Origin: Thermosporothrix hazakensis
GTDB taxonomy: Bacteria > Chloroflexota > Ktedonobacteria > Ktedonobacterales > Ktedonobacteraceae
Assembly (NCBI RefSeq): GCF_003253565.1
Contig: NZ_QKUF01000006.1
Location: 124,001-188,000 of the forward strand
DNA length: 64,000 nt
Reading direction: 5' to 3'
In this document: positions 34,171 to 43,227 of the stretch, piece by piece
How positions within the stretch are numbered: the stretch's first letter is position 1
Layout: each line of letters opens with the position of its first letter
Program-made: the position numbers and the translations under genes
Notes under the pieces: model-generated
Told to the model about the DNA's origin: nothing
Databases searched by the model: none
What the model saw: only the letters and a program-made list of their open reading frames with translations

Positions 34171-35109
34171 TTACCGATCACCCAGGATGAGCAGGTCCGG
34201 GCCAACGCTGGTGATGGGCGCGAATGGAACCGCAGGTACGGCGTCAAGCTGGCGGAGCAGCTCCATACGCGAACCATCAATCCAGCGCTCGGTGATCCTG
34301 CCATTCTCGACGGCATAGATGCCGATGGTCATCCACGATACCTGCTTGTTTGTTGCGGGAACGCCGAAGATCTCGCCTTTGTGGGTGCCCGTGCCGATCA
34401 TCCTGAGCGTGACGTGCTTCTCGCTTGCAAAGAGGTGTGTGACCTCAAGCTCCAGATCGGGGAAGGCACGGCGCAAGATGCGGACCTCTTCTTTTAAGCC
34501 CTCGGGGCCGTCTGGAAGCCCGTCGATCCATCCTCCATGATCTTTATAGGTCGGAGCAACGACACCATCAAGCAGGGAGATATCGCCGCTTCGATGGGCA
34601 TCAATGAGCCTGTGAAGCGGTTCGAGCTGCTTAGCCTGATCGAGCGCGGGTCGGGCATCGAGCGCGTAATGCGGCGTGTATGGCTGCTGAGACTCAATCT
34701 GCTTGAGCGGCGGAATGACCCCATAGTGAAGCATATAGGACAGATAGTCAAAGGCCATCCAGCGCTCTTTGATTTTGCCCTGCTCTACACGCCAGATCAT
34801 AGTAGCCGTCCAGGTAAGTGGTTTTTCCGGGGCGGGTCTGTCGAAGAACTCCGCACAGGGCTTTCCTGTTCCAATTACCCGTACTGCTGAATATTCATCT
34901 GCTATAGTAAATGCTTCGATTTGATCGGTGACATTCGAGACGATATCACCAATGCGTTGCTGCTTTGCAGGTGGCGGGAAGAGGCCAGGTTTGAACTCAT
35001 GCTCGACAACATCGGGCGCGAATATCTCACGTATGCCTGAAAAATTCTGTTGATTGACAATCTCATCAAAGAAACGAAGTACAGTCTTCTTTGTCTCTTC
35101 GGTCGACAT
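34171..35109 (-). CDS. Tandem SnoaL-like (NTF2-fold) protein
   Basis: A 312-residue protein of two consecutive SnoaL/ester-cyclase domains (about 1-140 and 160-300). The second is more typical, with EEVRILRRAFPDLELEVTHLFASEKHVTLRMIGTGTHKGEIFGVPATNKQVSW, followed by AVENGRITERWIDGSRMELLRQLDAV; the first carries NQQNFSGIREIFAPDVVEHE and IWRVEQGKIKERWMAFD. This fold houses polyketide cyclases, hydratases and many orphan small-molecule isomerases; function cannot be assigned. Start at ATG 35109 with GAAAGAAG. Its promoter contains a repeated operator-like motif (35184-35239). Confidence 0.85.
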   Translation of the reverse strand: MSTEETKKTVLRFFDEIVNQQNFSGIREIFAPDVVEHEFKPGLFPPPAKQQRIGDIVSNVTDQIEAFTIADEYSAVRVIGTGKPCAEFFDRPAPEKPLTWTATMIWRVEQGKIKERWMAFDYLSYMLHYGVIPPLKQIESQQPYTPHYALDARPALDQAKQLEPLHRLIDAHRSGDISLLDGVVAPTYKDHGGWIDGLPDGPEGLKEEVRILRRAFPDLELEVTHLFASEKHVTLRMIGTGTHKGEIFGVPATNKQVSWMTIGIYAVENGRITERWIDGSRMELLRQLDAVPAVPFAPITSVGPDLLILGDR

Positions 35110-35183
35110 AGATAACACTTCTTTCCAGTTATACTGAAAGCGACGGCTGTAATACCAATCGCCTGAGTATGAGTAACAGAGAA

Positions 35184-35239
35184 TCCAGAAAAAACTGGAT
35201 TATGGCGATACTATATTGCAGTTTTTCCTGGAATGTCAA
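35184..35239 (-). promoter_or_regulatory. Promoter with two oppositely oriented operator motifs
   Basis: On the minus strand TTGACA (35239-35234), 18 bp, TATAGT (35215-35210). The motif TCCAGAAAAAACTG is present on the plus strand at 35184-35197 (within ATCCAG-N6-CTGGAT) and, as CAGTTTTTCCTGGA, in opposite orientation at 35219-35232 between -10 and -35. Two copies around one promoter suggest a repressor site. Confidence 0.65.
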
Positions 35240-35336
35240 GGGTGGGAGAAAAGAGAAAAAAGAACTATTGGACTCTACAAATGGCATATGGACATTGTAT
35301 AATTGGGGATAAATACTTCGTCAGGGAGGGAAGTGG

Positions 35337-36500
35337 ATGCAAGCGTTACCGTTCTCACCGCGCGGGTTTCGCTCAGTTGCGAAAAATGTCGGGATCCGGG
35401 ATGAGACCCTTGATTTTACCGTGATTGTCTCGGATGTGCCTGCTTCCGCCGCTGCTATGTTCACGCAAAGCCGCTTCTGTGGCGCTCCGATCATTGTGGG
35501 CAGGGAACATGTCGCCAATGGGCAGCTTCAGGCATTTGTCATTAATAGCAAGAATGCGAACGTGGCCACCGGAGAAGAGGGACTGGCGAACGCGCGTGAG
35601 GTCGTGCGGCTGGTCGCTGAGGAACTGGGGATTGATCCGACCGATGTGCTGCCATCGTCGACGGGCGTGATTGGTTGGCAGCTTCCGATGCATAAGATAC
35701 GTCAGGGGATTCGGGGAATCGCGAAGGAACTGCGCGAGGGTGAGCTTCATATAAGCGCGCAGGCGATTATGACGACGGACACGCGCCCGAAGATTCGCGC
35801 GTGCAAGATTGGTAATGCAACTCTCGTCGGCATGGCGAAGGGTGTCGGCATGATTGAACCCAATATGGCAACCATGCTCAGTTATTTTGTAACTGATGCA
35901 CGGATCGATCCGAAGACGCTCAAGGAGTGCCTGCATGAGGCGGTAGCGGTCTCCTTCAACTGTCTGAGCGTCGATACCGACACCAGCACCAGCGATACCG
36001 TGGCGATTATGGCGAACGGACTGGCTGGTGATGTGCCTTTAGGGGAATTCCGCCGTGCTCTGCGTGAGATGGCGATTGAGCTCACGAAGGATCTGGCAAG
36101 CGATGGTGAAGGGGCGACCAAGCTGCTGGAGGTGACGGTGCGTGAAGCGGCTTCCTATGAGCAGGCAAAGCGTGTAGCCAAGTCAGTTGTGAACTCGCCA
36201 CTGGTGAAAACAGCGGTGTTTGGCGCTGATCCCAACTGGGGGCGCGTCGCGATGGCGATCGGCAAGTGCAGCGAGCAGGAAGACATCATGCCCGAAAAGG
36301 TCACAATCGCCTTTGGTGATCTGGTGGTTTATCAGGGGCAACCGTTGCCACAGGACCGTTTGCCGGAGCTCAAGGCCTATTTGCAGCGCTCCGAGGTCGC
36401 GATTCGGATTTCACTTGGACTGGGTGAAAGTGCGGCTACCGTCTGGGGTTGCGACCTATCGTATGAATATGTGCGCATTAACGGAGAGTATACGACGTAG
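35337..36500 (+). CDS. argJ: Bifunctional ornithine acetyltransferase/NAG synthase
   Basis: A 387-residue ArgJ, which moves the acetyl group from N-acetylornithine to glutamate in arginine synthesis and may also make N-acetylglutamate from acetyl-CoA. It is translated as a proprotein that cleaves itself before the nucleophilic Thr: here GVGMIEPNMA-T179 in the conserved KGxGMIxPNMATML context. Other marks: SKNANVATGEEGLANA, STGVIGWQLPMHKI, TDTRPKIRACKIGNATLVGMAKG, GADPNWGRVAMAIG. The N-terminal PRGFRSVAKNVGI is more divergent than usual. It is isolated from other arg genes in this window. Good GGGAGGG site before ATG 35337. Confidence 0.93.
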   Translation: MQALPFSPRGFRSVAKNVGIRDETLDFTVIVSDVPASAAAMFTQSRFCGAPIIVGREHVANGQLQAFVINSKNANVATGEEGLANAREVVRLVAEELGIDPTDVLPSSTGVIGWQLPMHKIRQGIRGIAKELREGELHISAQAIMTTDTRPKIRACKIGNATLVGMAKGVGMIEPNMATMLSYFVTDARIDPKTLKECLHEAVAVSFNCLSVDTDTSTSDTVAIMANGLAGDVPLGEFRRALREMAIELTKDLASDGEGATKLLEVTVREAASYEQAKRVAKSVVNSPLVKTAVFGADPNWGRVAMAIGKCSEQEDIMPEKVTIAFGDLVVYQGQPLPQDRLPELKAYLQRSEVAIRISLGLGESAATVWGCDLSYEYVRINGEYTT

Positions 36501-36507
36501 AGCGAAG

Positions 36508-36531
36508 CCTCTCCCCGGGCTCGGGGAGAGG
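36508..36531. terminator. Bidirectional terminator between argJ and dinB-like gene
   Basis: CCTCTCCCC (36508-36516), loop GGGCTC, GGGGAGAGG (36523-36531): a perfect 9-bp stem in the convergent gap. Confidence 0.75.
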
Positions 36532-36545
36532 TATCAGCATTGCTT

Positions 36546-37034
36546 TTATTGATGTCCTTCGGGCCAGGTTCCCATCACCTGCCGTAAGATGGCGAACTCG
36601 CCGATATGGTACGCGTTATGATCGGCCACAGTCAGGATTTCTTGCAGGATGTTCTGACCATCGCCATGCGGAATAGGCGCATACAGGTCGGTTTTGGGAT
36701 CATCGATAATGGCGACCAGTGCTCGCTGATCGGCATGAAAAGACGCAATCGTGGCTTCCCAACCCTCCCGGTCGGTCAGGGCATCGGGGGCAGGCCAGTA
36801 GCCCGAGGGCCATGCAGGCGCAATATAGTTCGGATTGCGAATGAAATCCAGAATATCCCATTGAGTAATGCGAATATGCTCAAGGAGATGCCACGGTGTA
36901 TAGGAGACATTGGGCGCCCTTTGATTCATCTGTTCTGCTGGAAATGCGGCGACAGCATCATCAAAGGTCATATGTGCATTGCCTTTGAGCAAGAGTGTGC
37001 GAAGTTGCTGGCGGAGGATTTCATCACTTGACAT
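36546..37034 (-). CDS. DinB family protein
   Basis: A 162-residue four-helix DinB/YfiT-like protein. The metal site of the family is seen as H in WHLLEHIRITQWD (helix 2) and the pair in ADHNAYHIGEFAILRQ (helix 4). The sequence opens with a glutamine- and leucine-rich helix, typical. Members include thiol-dependent S-transferases (bacillithiol or mycothiol) and DNA-damage-induced proteins of unknown role; sequence alone does not choose. The start ATG at 37034 has AAGGGAG upstream. The gene is convergent with argJ. Confidence 0.88.
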   Translation of the reverse strand: MSSDEILRQQLRTLLLKGNAHMTFDDAVAAFPAEQMNQRAPNVSYTPWHLLEHIRITQWDILDFIRNPNYIAPAWPSGYWPAPDALTDREGWEATIASFHADQRALVAIIDDPKTDLYAPIPHGDGQNILQEILTVADHNAYHIGEFAILRQVMGTWPEGHQ

Positions 37035-37220
37035 ACGTTCTCCCTTTCTTTCTCAGAGCCATAGTATGTGGGCAAAAAGGCGGGTGTGTCGGCTCTATTG
37101 CTGACCTCGGCCCTTTCCCCTCTTTTTCTTATCATACAACACCCTGAAGGCATACGGCTGCTTCTTCTCTCGCGATAAAAGGAGTAGTATACATCAGGAT
37201 AGGAGTTACAGGTTCATTGC

Positions 37221-37249
37221 TTGCAAAAATTTAGAGAGTACAGTATACT
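37221..37249 (+). promoter_or_regulatory. Promoter for the small ORF at 37296
   Basis: TTGCAA (37221-37226), 17 bp, TATACT (37244-37249). Confidence 0.55.
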
Positions 37250-37295
37250 CTGACATAGAGAAAAGTGGTGCGATGAATACATTTTGGGGGTGTAT

Positions 37296-37517
37296 ATGGA
37301 TATTCTCTTAGAAGCAGCGTGGGTGGCCGCCAGGGCAGAGGACCAATGGCGTGAATATCAGGTCAATCGCTGTATTGCTGCTTTTGTAATGGGTAACCCG
37401 AGGGTGCTTGAGGAGGTCAAGAAGCTGGCCCAGAACGACAACAGACTTGCTGCGCTGGCTCAAGTGAAGCTAGAGCAGTATTTTCCTGACGTGTGGGGGC
37501 AAGGGGAGGAGGAATAA
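37296..37517 (+). CDS. Small hypothetical protein, 73 aa
   Basis: A short reading frame with its own promoter (37221-37249) and a GGGGGTG ribosome site. The product is acidic, helical (MDILLEAAWVAARAEDQW, then EEVKKLAQNDNRLAALAQVK) and has no membrane segment. I do not recognise it. The frame is likely real because both signals are in place and codon use resembles neighbours, but homologue support is unknown. Confidence 0.55.
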   Translation: MDILLEAAWVAARAEDQWREYQVNRCIAAFVMGNPRVLEEVKKLAQNDNRLAALAQVKLEQYFPDVWGQGEEE

Positions 37518-37748
37518 AGTTGTAATCTTTCCGGGAGGCTGTGGCGGTGGGGCTCATTCTCCTGAAGACGCAGATACAGGCGTTCGCAAAAGCAAGAAAG
37601 AATGCTACAGGCATTTCCCCACTGAACGCGACACATGCGTCACTGAGCAAGCAGGTAACGTTTCAGCGCTGGATCACGTGATACCCTTTGAACTTTGAAT
37701 GCTCCGATGCCGGAGATAGCTGTTCTGCTTGTGTTTTGGGAGGACGCT

Positions 37749-40700
37749 GTGAAACGTGTTGCTGTTCTCAATCGGAAGGCGGCGCTCGGGCCGCAGGTGA
37801 CGGATGGAGCTGCGCTAGAACGAGATTTGCGGGCGCGGGTGCGTGGCGAAGTGCGCTTTGACAGAGGGAGCCGGGCGCTTTATACAACCGATGCGTCCAA
37901 TTATCGACAGGTGCCCATCGGGGTTGTGCTTCCTCGCGACGCTGATGACGTGGTGGCAACGGTCGAGCTTTGTCGACGCTATGGCGCTCCAGTGCTTGCA
38001 CGCGGTGGTGGTACGAGTTTGGCGGGGCAGTGCTGTAATACTGCCGTCATTATTGATATGTCAAAGTACATGAATAACCTGCTCGAACTTGATGTAGAGC
38101 GACGTCGAGCGCGGGTGCAGCCCGGGCTGATTCTGGATGATTTGCGAAGTGCGGCGGAGCGCTATCATCTGACGTTCGGCCCCGATCCTGCTACCCATAA
38201 TCATTGTACGCTTGGAGGTATGATCGGGAATAACTCATGCGGGGTGCATGCGTTGATGGCGGGAAAAACCGCTGATAACGTGGAAGAGCTTGAGATCCTG
38301 ACCTATGATGGTATTCGCATGCGGGTCGGGAAAACCGAGGATGACGAGCTTGAGCGTCTGATACAGACGACTGATAGACGAGGGGAGATCTATGCACGGC
38401 TTAAGCAGTTGCGTGATACCTATGGTGGCTTGATTCGCGGGCGCTTTCCAGATATTCCGCGGCGCGTTTCCGGCTATAATCTGGATCAGCTTTTGCCGGA
38501 GCATGGCTTTCATGTCGCGCGGGCACTGGTGGGAAGCGAATCGACCTGTGCGCTTGTGCTGGAAGCAACCGTGCGTCTTGTCAGCAGCCCGCCTGCTCGT
38601 ACGCTGCTGGTGCTCGGTTACCCGGACATCTATACAGGGTGCGACCAGATACCGGGGATGCTGACCTTCCAGCCGATCGGGCTTGAGGGCTTTGATGAGC
38701 TGCTGATCCATGATCTGGAGAAAAAGGGGCTGCATGCGGAGGAGGTCGCGCAGTTCCCGCGAGGGCGTGGCTGGTTGCTCGTCGAATTTGGCGGGGAGGA
38801 CCAGCGGGAAGCAGATGGCCGGGCACAGCGGCTCATCGAGTGGCTGCAAGGTCGGAGCGTGACACCAGATATCAGATACTTTCGTGATCCCACCCAGCAA
38901 AAGCTGGCCTGGTCCGTGCGTGAATCGGCTCTGGGTGCGACCTCGTTTGTTCCAGGGGAAGCGCCGACATGGCCCGGTTGGGAGGATTCGGCTGTCCCTC
39001 CCGAACGGCTTGGTGCGTATCTGCGTGAGTTGCGGCACTTGCTCGATTCCTTTCACTACAGAGGGAGTTTTTACGGGCATTTCGGGCAGGGCTGTTTGCA
39101 CTCGCGTATCAACTTTGATCTTGAGACAAAGCGAGGGATAGAGACGTTTCATGCTTTCCTTGAGCGTGCAACCGATCTGGTGCTGAAATATGGCGGCTCG
39201 CTGTCGGGTGAGCATGGTGACGGGCAGGCGCGGGCCGAGTTTCTGCCGAAGATGTTCGGGAATGAGCTTGTAGAGGCTTTTCGTGAGTTCAAGGCGATCT
39301 GGGACCCGGATTGGAAGCTGAACCCGGGCAAGCTGGTTGATCCGTACAGGGCTGATGAGAACTTACGGCTTGGCACTGCCTATAATCCAATGCCCGTCAA
39401 GACGCATTTTCAGTTTCCCGATGATGAGGGGAGCTTTGCACATGCGACCTTGCGTTGTGTGGGCGTGGGCAAGTGCCGCCGCCTGGAAAGCGGGACGATG
39501 TGCCCGAGCTTCATGGTAACGCGTGAAGAGGAGCACACGACTCGCGGACGGGCGCGGTTGCTGTTTGAGATGATGCAGGGTGATCTGCTGTCGCAGGGCT
39601 GGCGGAGCGAGAAGGTACGCGAGGCACTTGACCTCTGCCTGGCATGCAAGGGCTGTAAGGGCGATTGTCCCGTCAATGTAGATATGGCGACCTACAAGGC
39701 AGAGTTTCTCTCGCACTATTATCAGGGGCGGCTTCGACCCCGGACGGCGTATTCGATGGGGCTGATTTACTGGTGGGCGCGGCTTGCCTCGCATATGCCC
39801 CGAATCGTGAATTGTGTGACGCACGCGCCCGGGCTGAGTTCGCTTGTGAAGCTGGTCGGTGGTTTTGCTCAGGAACGGCACGTGCCTCTGTTTGCCACGC
39901 AGACGTTCAAGCGCTGGTTCCAGCATCGGGGCACGCGCAGGACCGAGGGCACGCGTGTGGTGCTGTGGCCGGATACCTTTCACAATTATCTGAAGCCGGA
40001 AGCTGCTCGGGCCGCTGTAGAGGTGCTCGAAGCTGCTGGTTGTCAGGTTGTGGTACCGCGTCAGTCGCTGTGTTGTGGGCGTCCGCTCTATGATTATGGG
40101 TTTCTCGATCAGGCGAAGCGGTTGATGCGTCAGATTCTCGATACGCTTGCGCCCGAGATCGAGGCCGGGGTACCTGTGGTCGTGCTGGAGCCGAGTTGTG
40201 CGGCTGTCTTTCGCGACGAATTGCGAAATCTCTTTCCGCATGATGAAAATGCGAAACGGTTAAGTCAACAGATGATGCTTCTAAGCGAGTTTTTAGAGCA
40301 ACAGGGATACAACGTGCCGAAGCTCCAACGGAAGGCGCTTGTTCACGGGCATTGTCATCATAAGGCGATTATGAAGTTGCGCGATGAAGAGGCCATTTTG
40401 CGGAAGCTCGGGCTCGATTTTCAGGTGCTTGATTCAGGCTGCTGCGGCATGGCGGGCGCATTCGGCTTTGAAAAGGATCACTATGCGATCTCGATGAAGG
40501 TCGGTGAGCGGGTACTGTTGCCTGCGGTGCGTCAGGCCGAGGATGAGACGTTGATAATTGCTGATGGTTTTAGCTGTCGAGAGCAGATAGAGCAAACGAC
40601 TGAACGTCGCGCCTTGCATCTGGCCCAGGTAATCCAGATGGCGCTGCATGGGGGGCAGGAAGTGCATGAACCTGCTCCTGAACGCTCGCGAGTGCTTCCG

Positions 40701-40769
40701 CTGGCGTTGTTGAGTGGGGCACTGGCCCTGGGTGGCCTGCTGGTATGGAGACAATGGCGTAAGCGGTAA
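37749..40769 (+). CDS. FAD-linked oxidase/Fe-S fusion oxidoreductase with C-terminal anchor
   Basis: A 1006-residue D-lactate/glycolate-type dehydrogenase fusion. Residues about 35-470 are the VAO-type flavin domain (PIGVVLPRDADDVVATVELCR, ARGGGTSLAGQCCN, GMIGNNSCGVHALMAGKTADNV, GEHGDGQARAEFLPKMFG). Residues about 530-640 hold two Fe-S motifs, CVGVGKCRRLESGTMCPSF and CLACKGCKGDCPVNVDM. The C-terminal half has two CCG domains (SLCCGRPLYDYGF, SGCCGMAGAFGFEKDHY). It oxidises a 2-hydroxy acid and passes electrons to quinones or Fe-S carriers. The last 25 residues are a membrane helix, LPLALLSGALALGGLLVW followed by RQWRKR, which is not usual in soluble Dld-II/GlcD fusions. I chose the GTG at 37749, which has GGGAGGA at ideal spacing. 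Confidence 0.88.
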   Translation: MKRVAVLNRKAALGPQVTDGAALERDLRARVRGEVRFDRGSRALYTTDASNYRQVPIGVVLPRDADDVVATVELCRRYGAPVLARGGGTSLAGQCCNTAVIIDMSKYMNNLLELDVERRRARVQPGLILDDLRSAAERYHLTFGPDPATHNHCTLGGMIGNNSCGVHALMAGKTADNVEELEILTYDGIRMRVGKTEDDELERLIQTTDRRGEIYARLKQLRDTYGGLIRGRFPDIPRRVSGYNLDQLLPEHGFHVARALVGSESTCALVLEATVRLVSSPPARTLLVLGYPDIYTGCDQIPGMLTFQPIGLEGFDELLIHDLEKKGLHAEEVAQFPRGRGWLLVEFGGEDQREADGRAQRLIEWLQGRSVTPDIRYFRDPTQQKLAWSVRESALGATSFVPGEAPTWPGWEDSAVPPERLGAYLRELRHLLDSFHYRGSFYGHFGQGCLHSRINFDLETKRGIETFHAFLERATDLVLKYGGSLSGEHGDGQARAEFLPKMFGNELVEAFREFKAIWDPDWKLNPGKLVDPYRADENLRLGTAYNPMPVKTHFQFPDDEGSFAHATLRCVGVGKCRRLESGTMCPSFMVTREEEHTTRGRARLLFEMMQGDLLSQGWRSEKVREALDLCLACKGCKGDCPVNVDMATYKAEFLSHYYQGRLRPRTAYSMGLIYWWARLASHMPRIVNCVTHAPGLSSLVKLVGGFAQERHVPLFATQTFKRWFQHRGTRRTEGTRVVLWPDTFHNYLKPEAARAAVEVLEAAGCQVVVPRQSLCCGRPLYDYGFLDQAKRLMRQILDTLAPEIEAGVPVVVLEPSCAAVFRDELRNLFPHDENAKRLSQQMMLLSEFLEQQGYNVPKLQRKALVHGHCHHKAIMKLRDEEAILRKLGLDFQVLDSGCCGMAGAFGFEKDHYAISMKVGERVLLPAVRQAEDETLIIADGFSCREQIEQTTERRALHLAQVIQMALHGGQEVHEPAPERSRVLPLALLSGALALGGLLVWRQWRKR

Positions 40770-40833
40770 GAGGTGTTCTCTGGCTCCTGGAGCGGGGCCA
40801 GAGAACGTGTGATGGATGAATCAACGTACCAGT

Positions 40834-41982
40834 CTACCGATCGACACAGCCTAGCACTACGTCGGTACTGCCGATAATGGCGATTGCATCGCTGATCTTG
40901 TGCCCGCGGAGCATCTCCGACAGGATTTGCAGGTTCACAAATGATGGAGCGCGCATTTTCATTCGCCACGGATATTCACTACCGTCGCTGATACAGTAAA
41001 AGCCGTACTCGCCACGACTGTTTTCGATGGCAAAGTAGGTCTCGCCGCGTTGTGGGCGCAGGGCGACGGGGACACGAGCGGAGATCGGCCCCGGTGGCAA
41101 TCGATCAATTGCGATCCGGCATAGGCGGATGCTTTCGCGCATCTCCATCATCCGTACCATATTACGGGCAAAGCAGTCACCTTCCTGCCGAATCTGCACA
41201 TTTACTGGTATCTCGCGATAGGCCATGTAGGGCCGGTGGACGCGCAGATCCCAGTTAATGCCACTTGCGCGGGCCATCGGGCCGGTCAGACCGTAAGCAA
41301 TGGCGCGATTGGCATCAATGAAGCCGATACCCTGCGTGCGAGCAAGAAAGATCTCGTTGCCGTTCAGCAGCGTATCCAGCTCGTTGATGTTCTTTTCCAG
41401 ACGCTCCAAAAAGGCTTCACATTCCTGAAGCCAGCCCTTTGGAATGCCATGCAACACGCCGCCGACACGATTGTAGTTCACGGTGAAACGGCTGCCTGCT
41501 AGCGCTTCAAACAGGCCCAGGATACCCTCGCGATCGCGGAACGTCCAGAGGATCGGTGTGAATGCGCCAAGATCCATCCCGTAGGTGCCAATTGCGATCA
41601 GGTGGCTGGCAATGCGTTGAAGCTCTCCCACGATCAGACGAATATACTGCGCTCGACGGGGGATCTCAAGCCCCATTGCCTGCTCGACGGTGCCTACATA
41701 GGCAATTTCGCAGAGCATGGGCGAAAGATAATCCGAATTATCGGTATAGCGAATGCCCTGCATGTAGGTACGATTCTCGAAGATTTTTTCCATGCCGCGA
41801 TGCAGGTATCCGATGATAGGTGTGCATCCGACGATCGTTTCTCCCTCCAGCTTCACAATCAGGCGTAACACCCCGTGTGTGCTGGGATGCTGCGGGCCCA
41901 TATTCAGCAGCATCTCTTCTGAAGGCGCCTCGGTGATAATGCCTGAAGGAACCTGACCGTATGTTCCTTTTTCTTCTCGCAT
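40834..41982 (-). CDS. nuoD: NADH-quinone oxidoreductase subunit D
   Basis: A 382-residue complex I 49-kDa subunit, part of the quinone-binding peripheral arm. Landmarks: LNMGPQHPSTHGVLRLIVKLEGE at the N-terminus with the quinone-site His (H33) in PQHPSTHG, GYLHRGMEKIFENRTYMQGI, LGAFTPILWTFRDRE, and the C-terminal DIVLGCVDR end (DVVLGCVDR). The gene overlaps nuoB by one base (TAATG), so they are translationally coupled. Subunit C normally sits between B and D but is missing here, so the rest of complex I must lie elsewhere. An 382-residue length is slightly shorter than in E. coli-type fused NuoCD, and close to the Thermus-type NuoD. Confidence 0.96.
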   Translation of the reverse strand: MREEKGTYGQVPSGIITEAPSEEMLLNMGPQHPSTHGVLRLIVKLEGETIVGCTPIIGYLHRGMEKIFENRTYMQGIRYTDNSDYLSPMLCEIAYVGTVEQAMGLEIPRRAQYIRLIVGELQRIASHLIAIGTYGMDLGAFTPILWTFRDREGILGLFEALAGSRFTVNYNRVGGVLHGIPKGWLQECEAFLERLEKNINELDTLLNGNEIFLARTQGIGFIDANRAIAYGLTGPMARASGINWDLRVHRPYMAYREIPVNVQIRQEGDCFARNMVRMMEMRESIRLCRIAIDRLPPGPISARVPVALRPQRGETYFAIENSRGEYGFYCISDGSEYPWRMKMRAPSFVNLQILSEMLRGHKISDAIAIIGSTDVVLGCVDR

Positions 41983-42575
41983 TAACGCACTCCCGCAGTA
42001 TGGATAGCGAGTCCCTGTTTCAGGATCTTCTCGCGCAACTTGAGAATACCTTCAATTAATTGTTCGGGCCTGGGCGGACAGCCGGGCACATAGACATCAA
42101 CGGGCACAATAGTATCTACACCTTGAACCGTGTAATAGCTGTCATAAAACTCTCCTGCCGAGTTGGCGCATTGTCCCATACTGAGCACCCATTTCGGTTC
42201 AGGCATCTGCTCCCAGAGCAGGCGCAAACGAGGCCCCATCTTGATTGAGACGGTTCCGGCAACGATCATCAGATCTGCCTGACGCGGGCTCGAACGGAAC
42301 ACCTCGGAACCGAAGCGCGAGAGATCATAGTGTGACTGTGCCGCTGCCATCATCTCGATTGCGCAACAGGCCAGGCCGTAGCTCAGAGGCCAGACGGAGC
42401 GCGCGCGCGGCCAGTTCTGTGCCCATAAGAGCATGTCGGCCATGCTGGTTAACTGGACATTTGGTTCCTGGTCGCCTGGTTGGTATTCATAGGGACCGCG
42501 GGCCATGCGTAAAGGGACAGGCTTTCGTTGTCCCGGATAGGTCACCGGATCCTGATCGGGATGGTGCTGGGTCAT
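41982..42575 (-). CDS. nuoB: NADH-quinone oxidoreductase subunit B
   Basis: A 197-residue PSST subunit of complex I, which carries the terminal cluster N2 that donates electrons to quinone. The tandem Cys pair in [20 protein letters not shown] plus Cys in [14 protein letters not shown] and in [17 protein letters not shown] give the four N2 ligands. An N-terminal extension of about 40 residues precedes the core. Start ATG 42575 with AAGGAGGAG. Immediately downstream is nuoD (one-base overlap). No other nuo gene is next to it, which indicates a split nuo locus. Confidence 0.96.
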   Translation of the reverse strand: MTQHHPDQDPVTYPGQRKPVPLRMARGPYEYQPGDQEPNVQLTSMADMLLWAQNWPRARSVWPLSYGLACCAIEMMAAAQSHYDLSRFGSEVFRSSPRQADLMIVAGTVSIKMGPRLRLLWEQMPEPKWVLSMGQCANSAGEFYDSYYTVQGVDTIVPVDVYVPGCPPRPEQLIEGILKLREKILKQGLAIHTAGVR

Positions 42576-42795
42576 TGAATAAGCTCCTCCTTACAAGAAA
42601 AGGGGAAAGATGAGATAAAAGGCATAAGATTACTTCTCACACGCAAGGGAAGGGTAACATGTAACACCCTGATGGCGGGGAAGGGGAGACACGCGGTTGA
42701 ACCTGCCATGCTCTGCCAACGTGTGAAAGAGTGTGGGGTCATCTCCTGTTGAAAGGGAAAATGAGCGAAAGTGAAGTATTCAGGAGGTACGTTCT

Positions 42796-43161
42796 ATGCC
42801 TGTTCCGAGGACAATTCAGAACTCAGAGGAATATGCACAGCGAATATGGGAAGAAGCCCATAAGAATGCTGTGAAGACATATGGAGAGGGAGGGCGTGCA
42901 TATCGTGTGGCCTATGCGGCGCTGAAACACGAGTATGAGAAGCAAGGCGATCGTTGGGTACGAAAGGCGGAAAAGGGGCCTTCTGATCCTCAAGCTGCGC
43001 GTGGGCCGACGACCGAGCATACATCCTATGGTGAACCGCCTGCCCCGACGGCACGAGGCAAGGTAGTGGAGCCGAAAGAGACGCCAAAGGCTAAGAAGGA
43101 AGCGAAGGCAAAAGCAAGAGAGGCGCAGAAAGAGGCTGCCGAAGCCAGAAAGCATCGTTGA
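42796..43161 (+). CDS. ChaB family protein
   Basis: A 121-residue protein. The first 60 residues are a ChaB-like domain (VPRTIQNSEEYAQRIWEEAHKNAVKTYG, then YRVAYAALKHEYEKQGDRWVRK), a fold of uncertain role first linked to cation transport regulation. The rest is a Lys/Ala-rich, low-complexity, very basic tail (EPKETPKAKKEAKAKAREAQ), likely disordered or nucleic-acid binding. Start ATG 42796 behind AGGAGG. It is transcribed away from nuoB. Confidence 0.88.
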   Translation: MPVPRTIQNSEEYAQRIWEEAHKNAVKTYGEGGRAYRVAYAALKHEYEKQGDRWVRKAEKGPSDPQAARGPTTEHTSYGEPPAPTARGKVVEPKETPKAKKEAKAKAREAQKEAAEARKHR

Positions 43162-43227
43162 GCCCGGAAGGCAGGGCGTCGAGAGAGCTCAGCGCCCTGC
43201 TGTTTGCCTGGTTTCGCGAAAACACGC

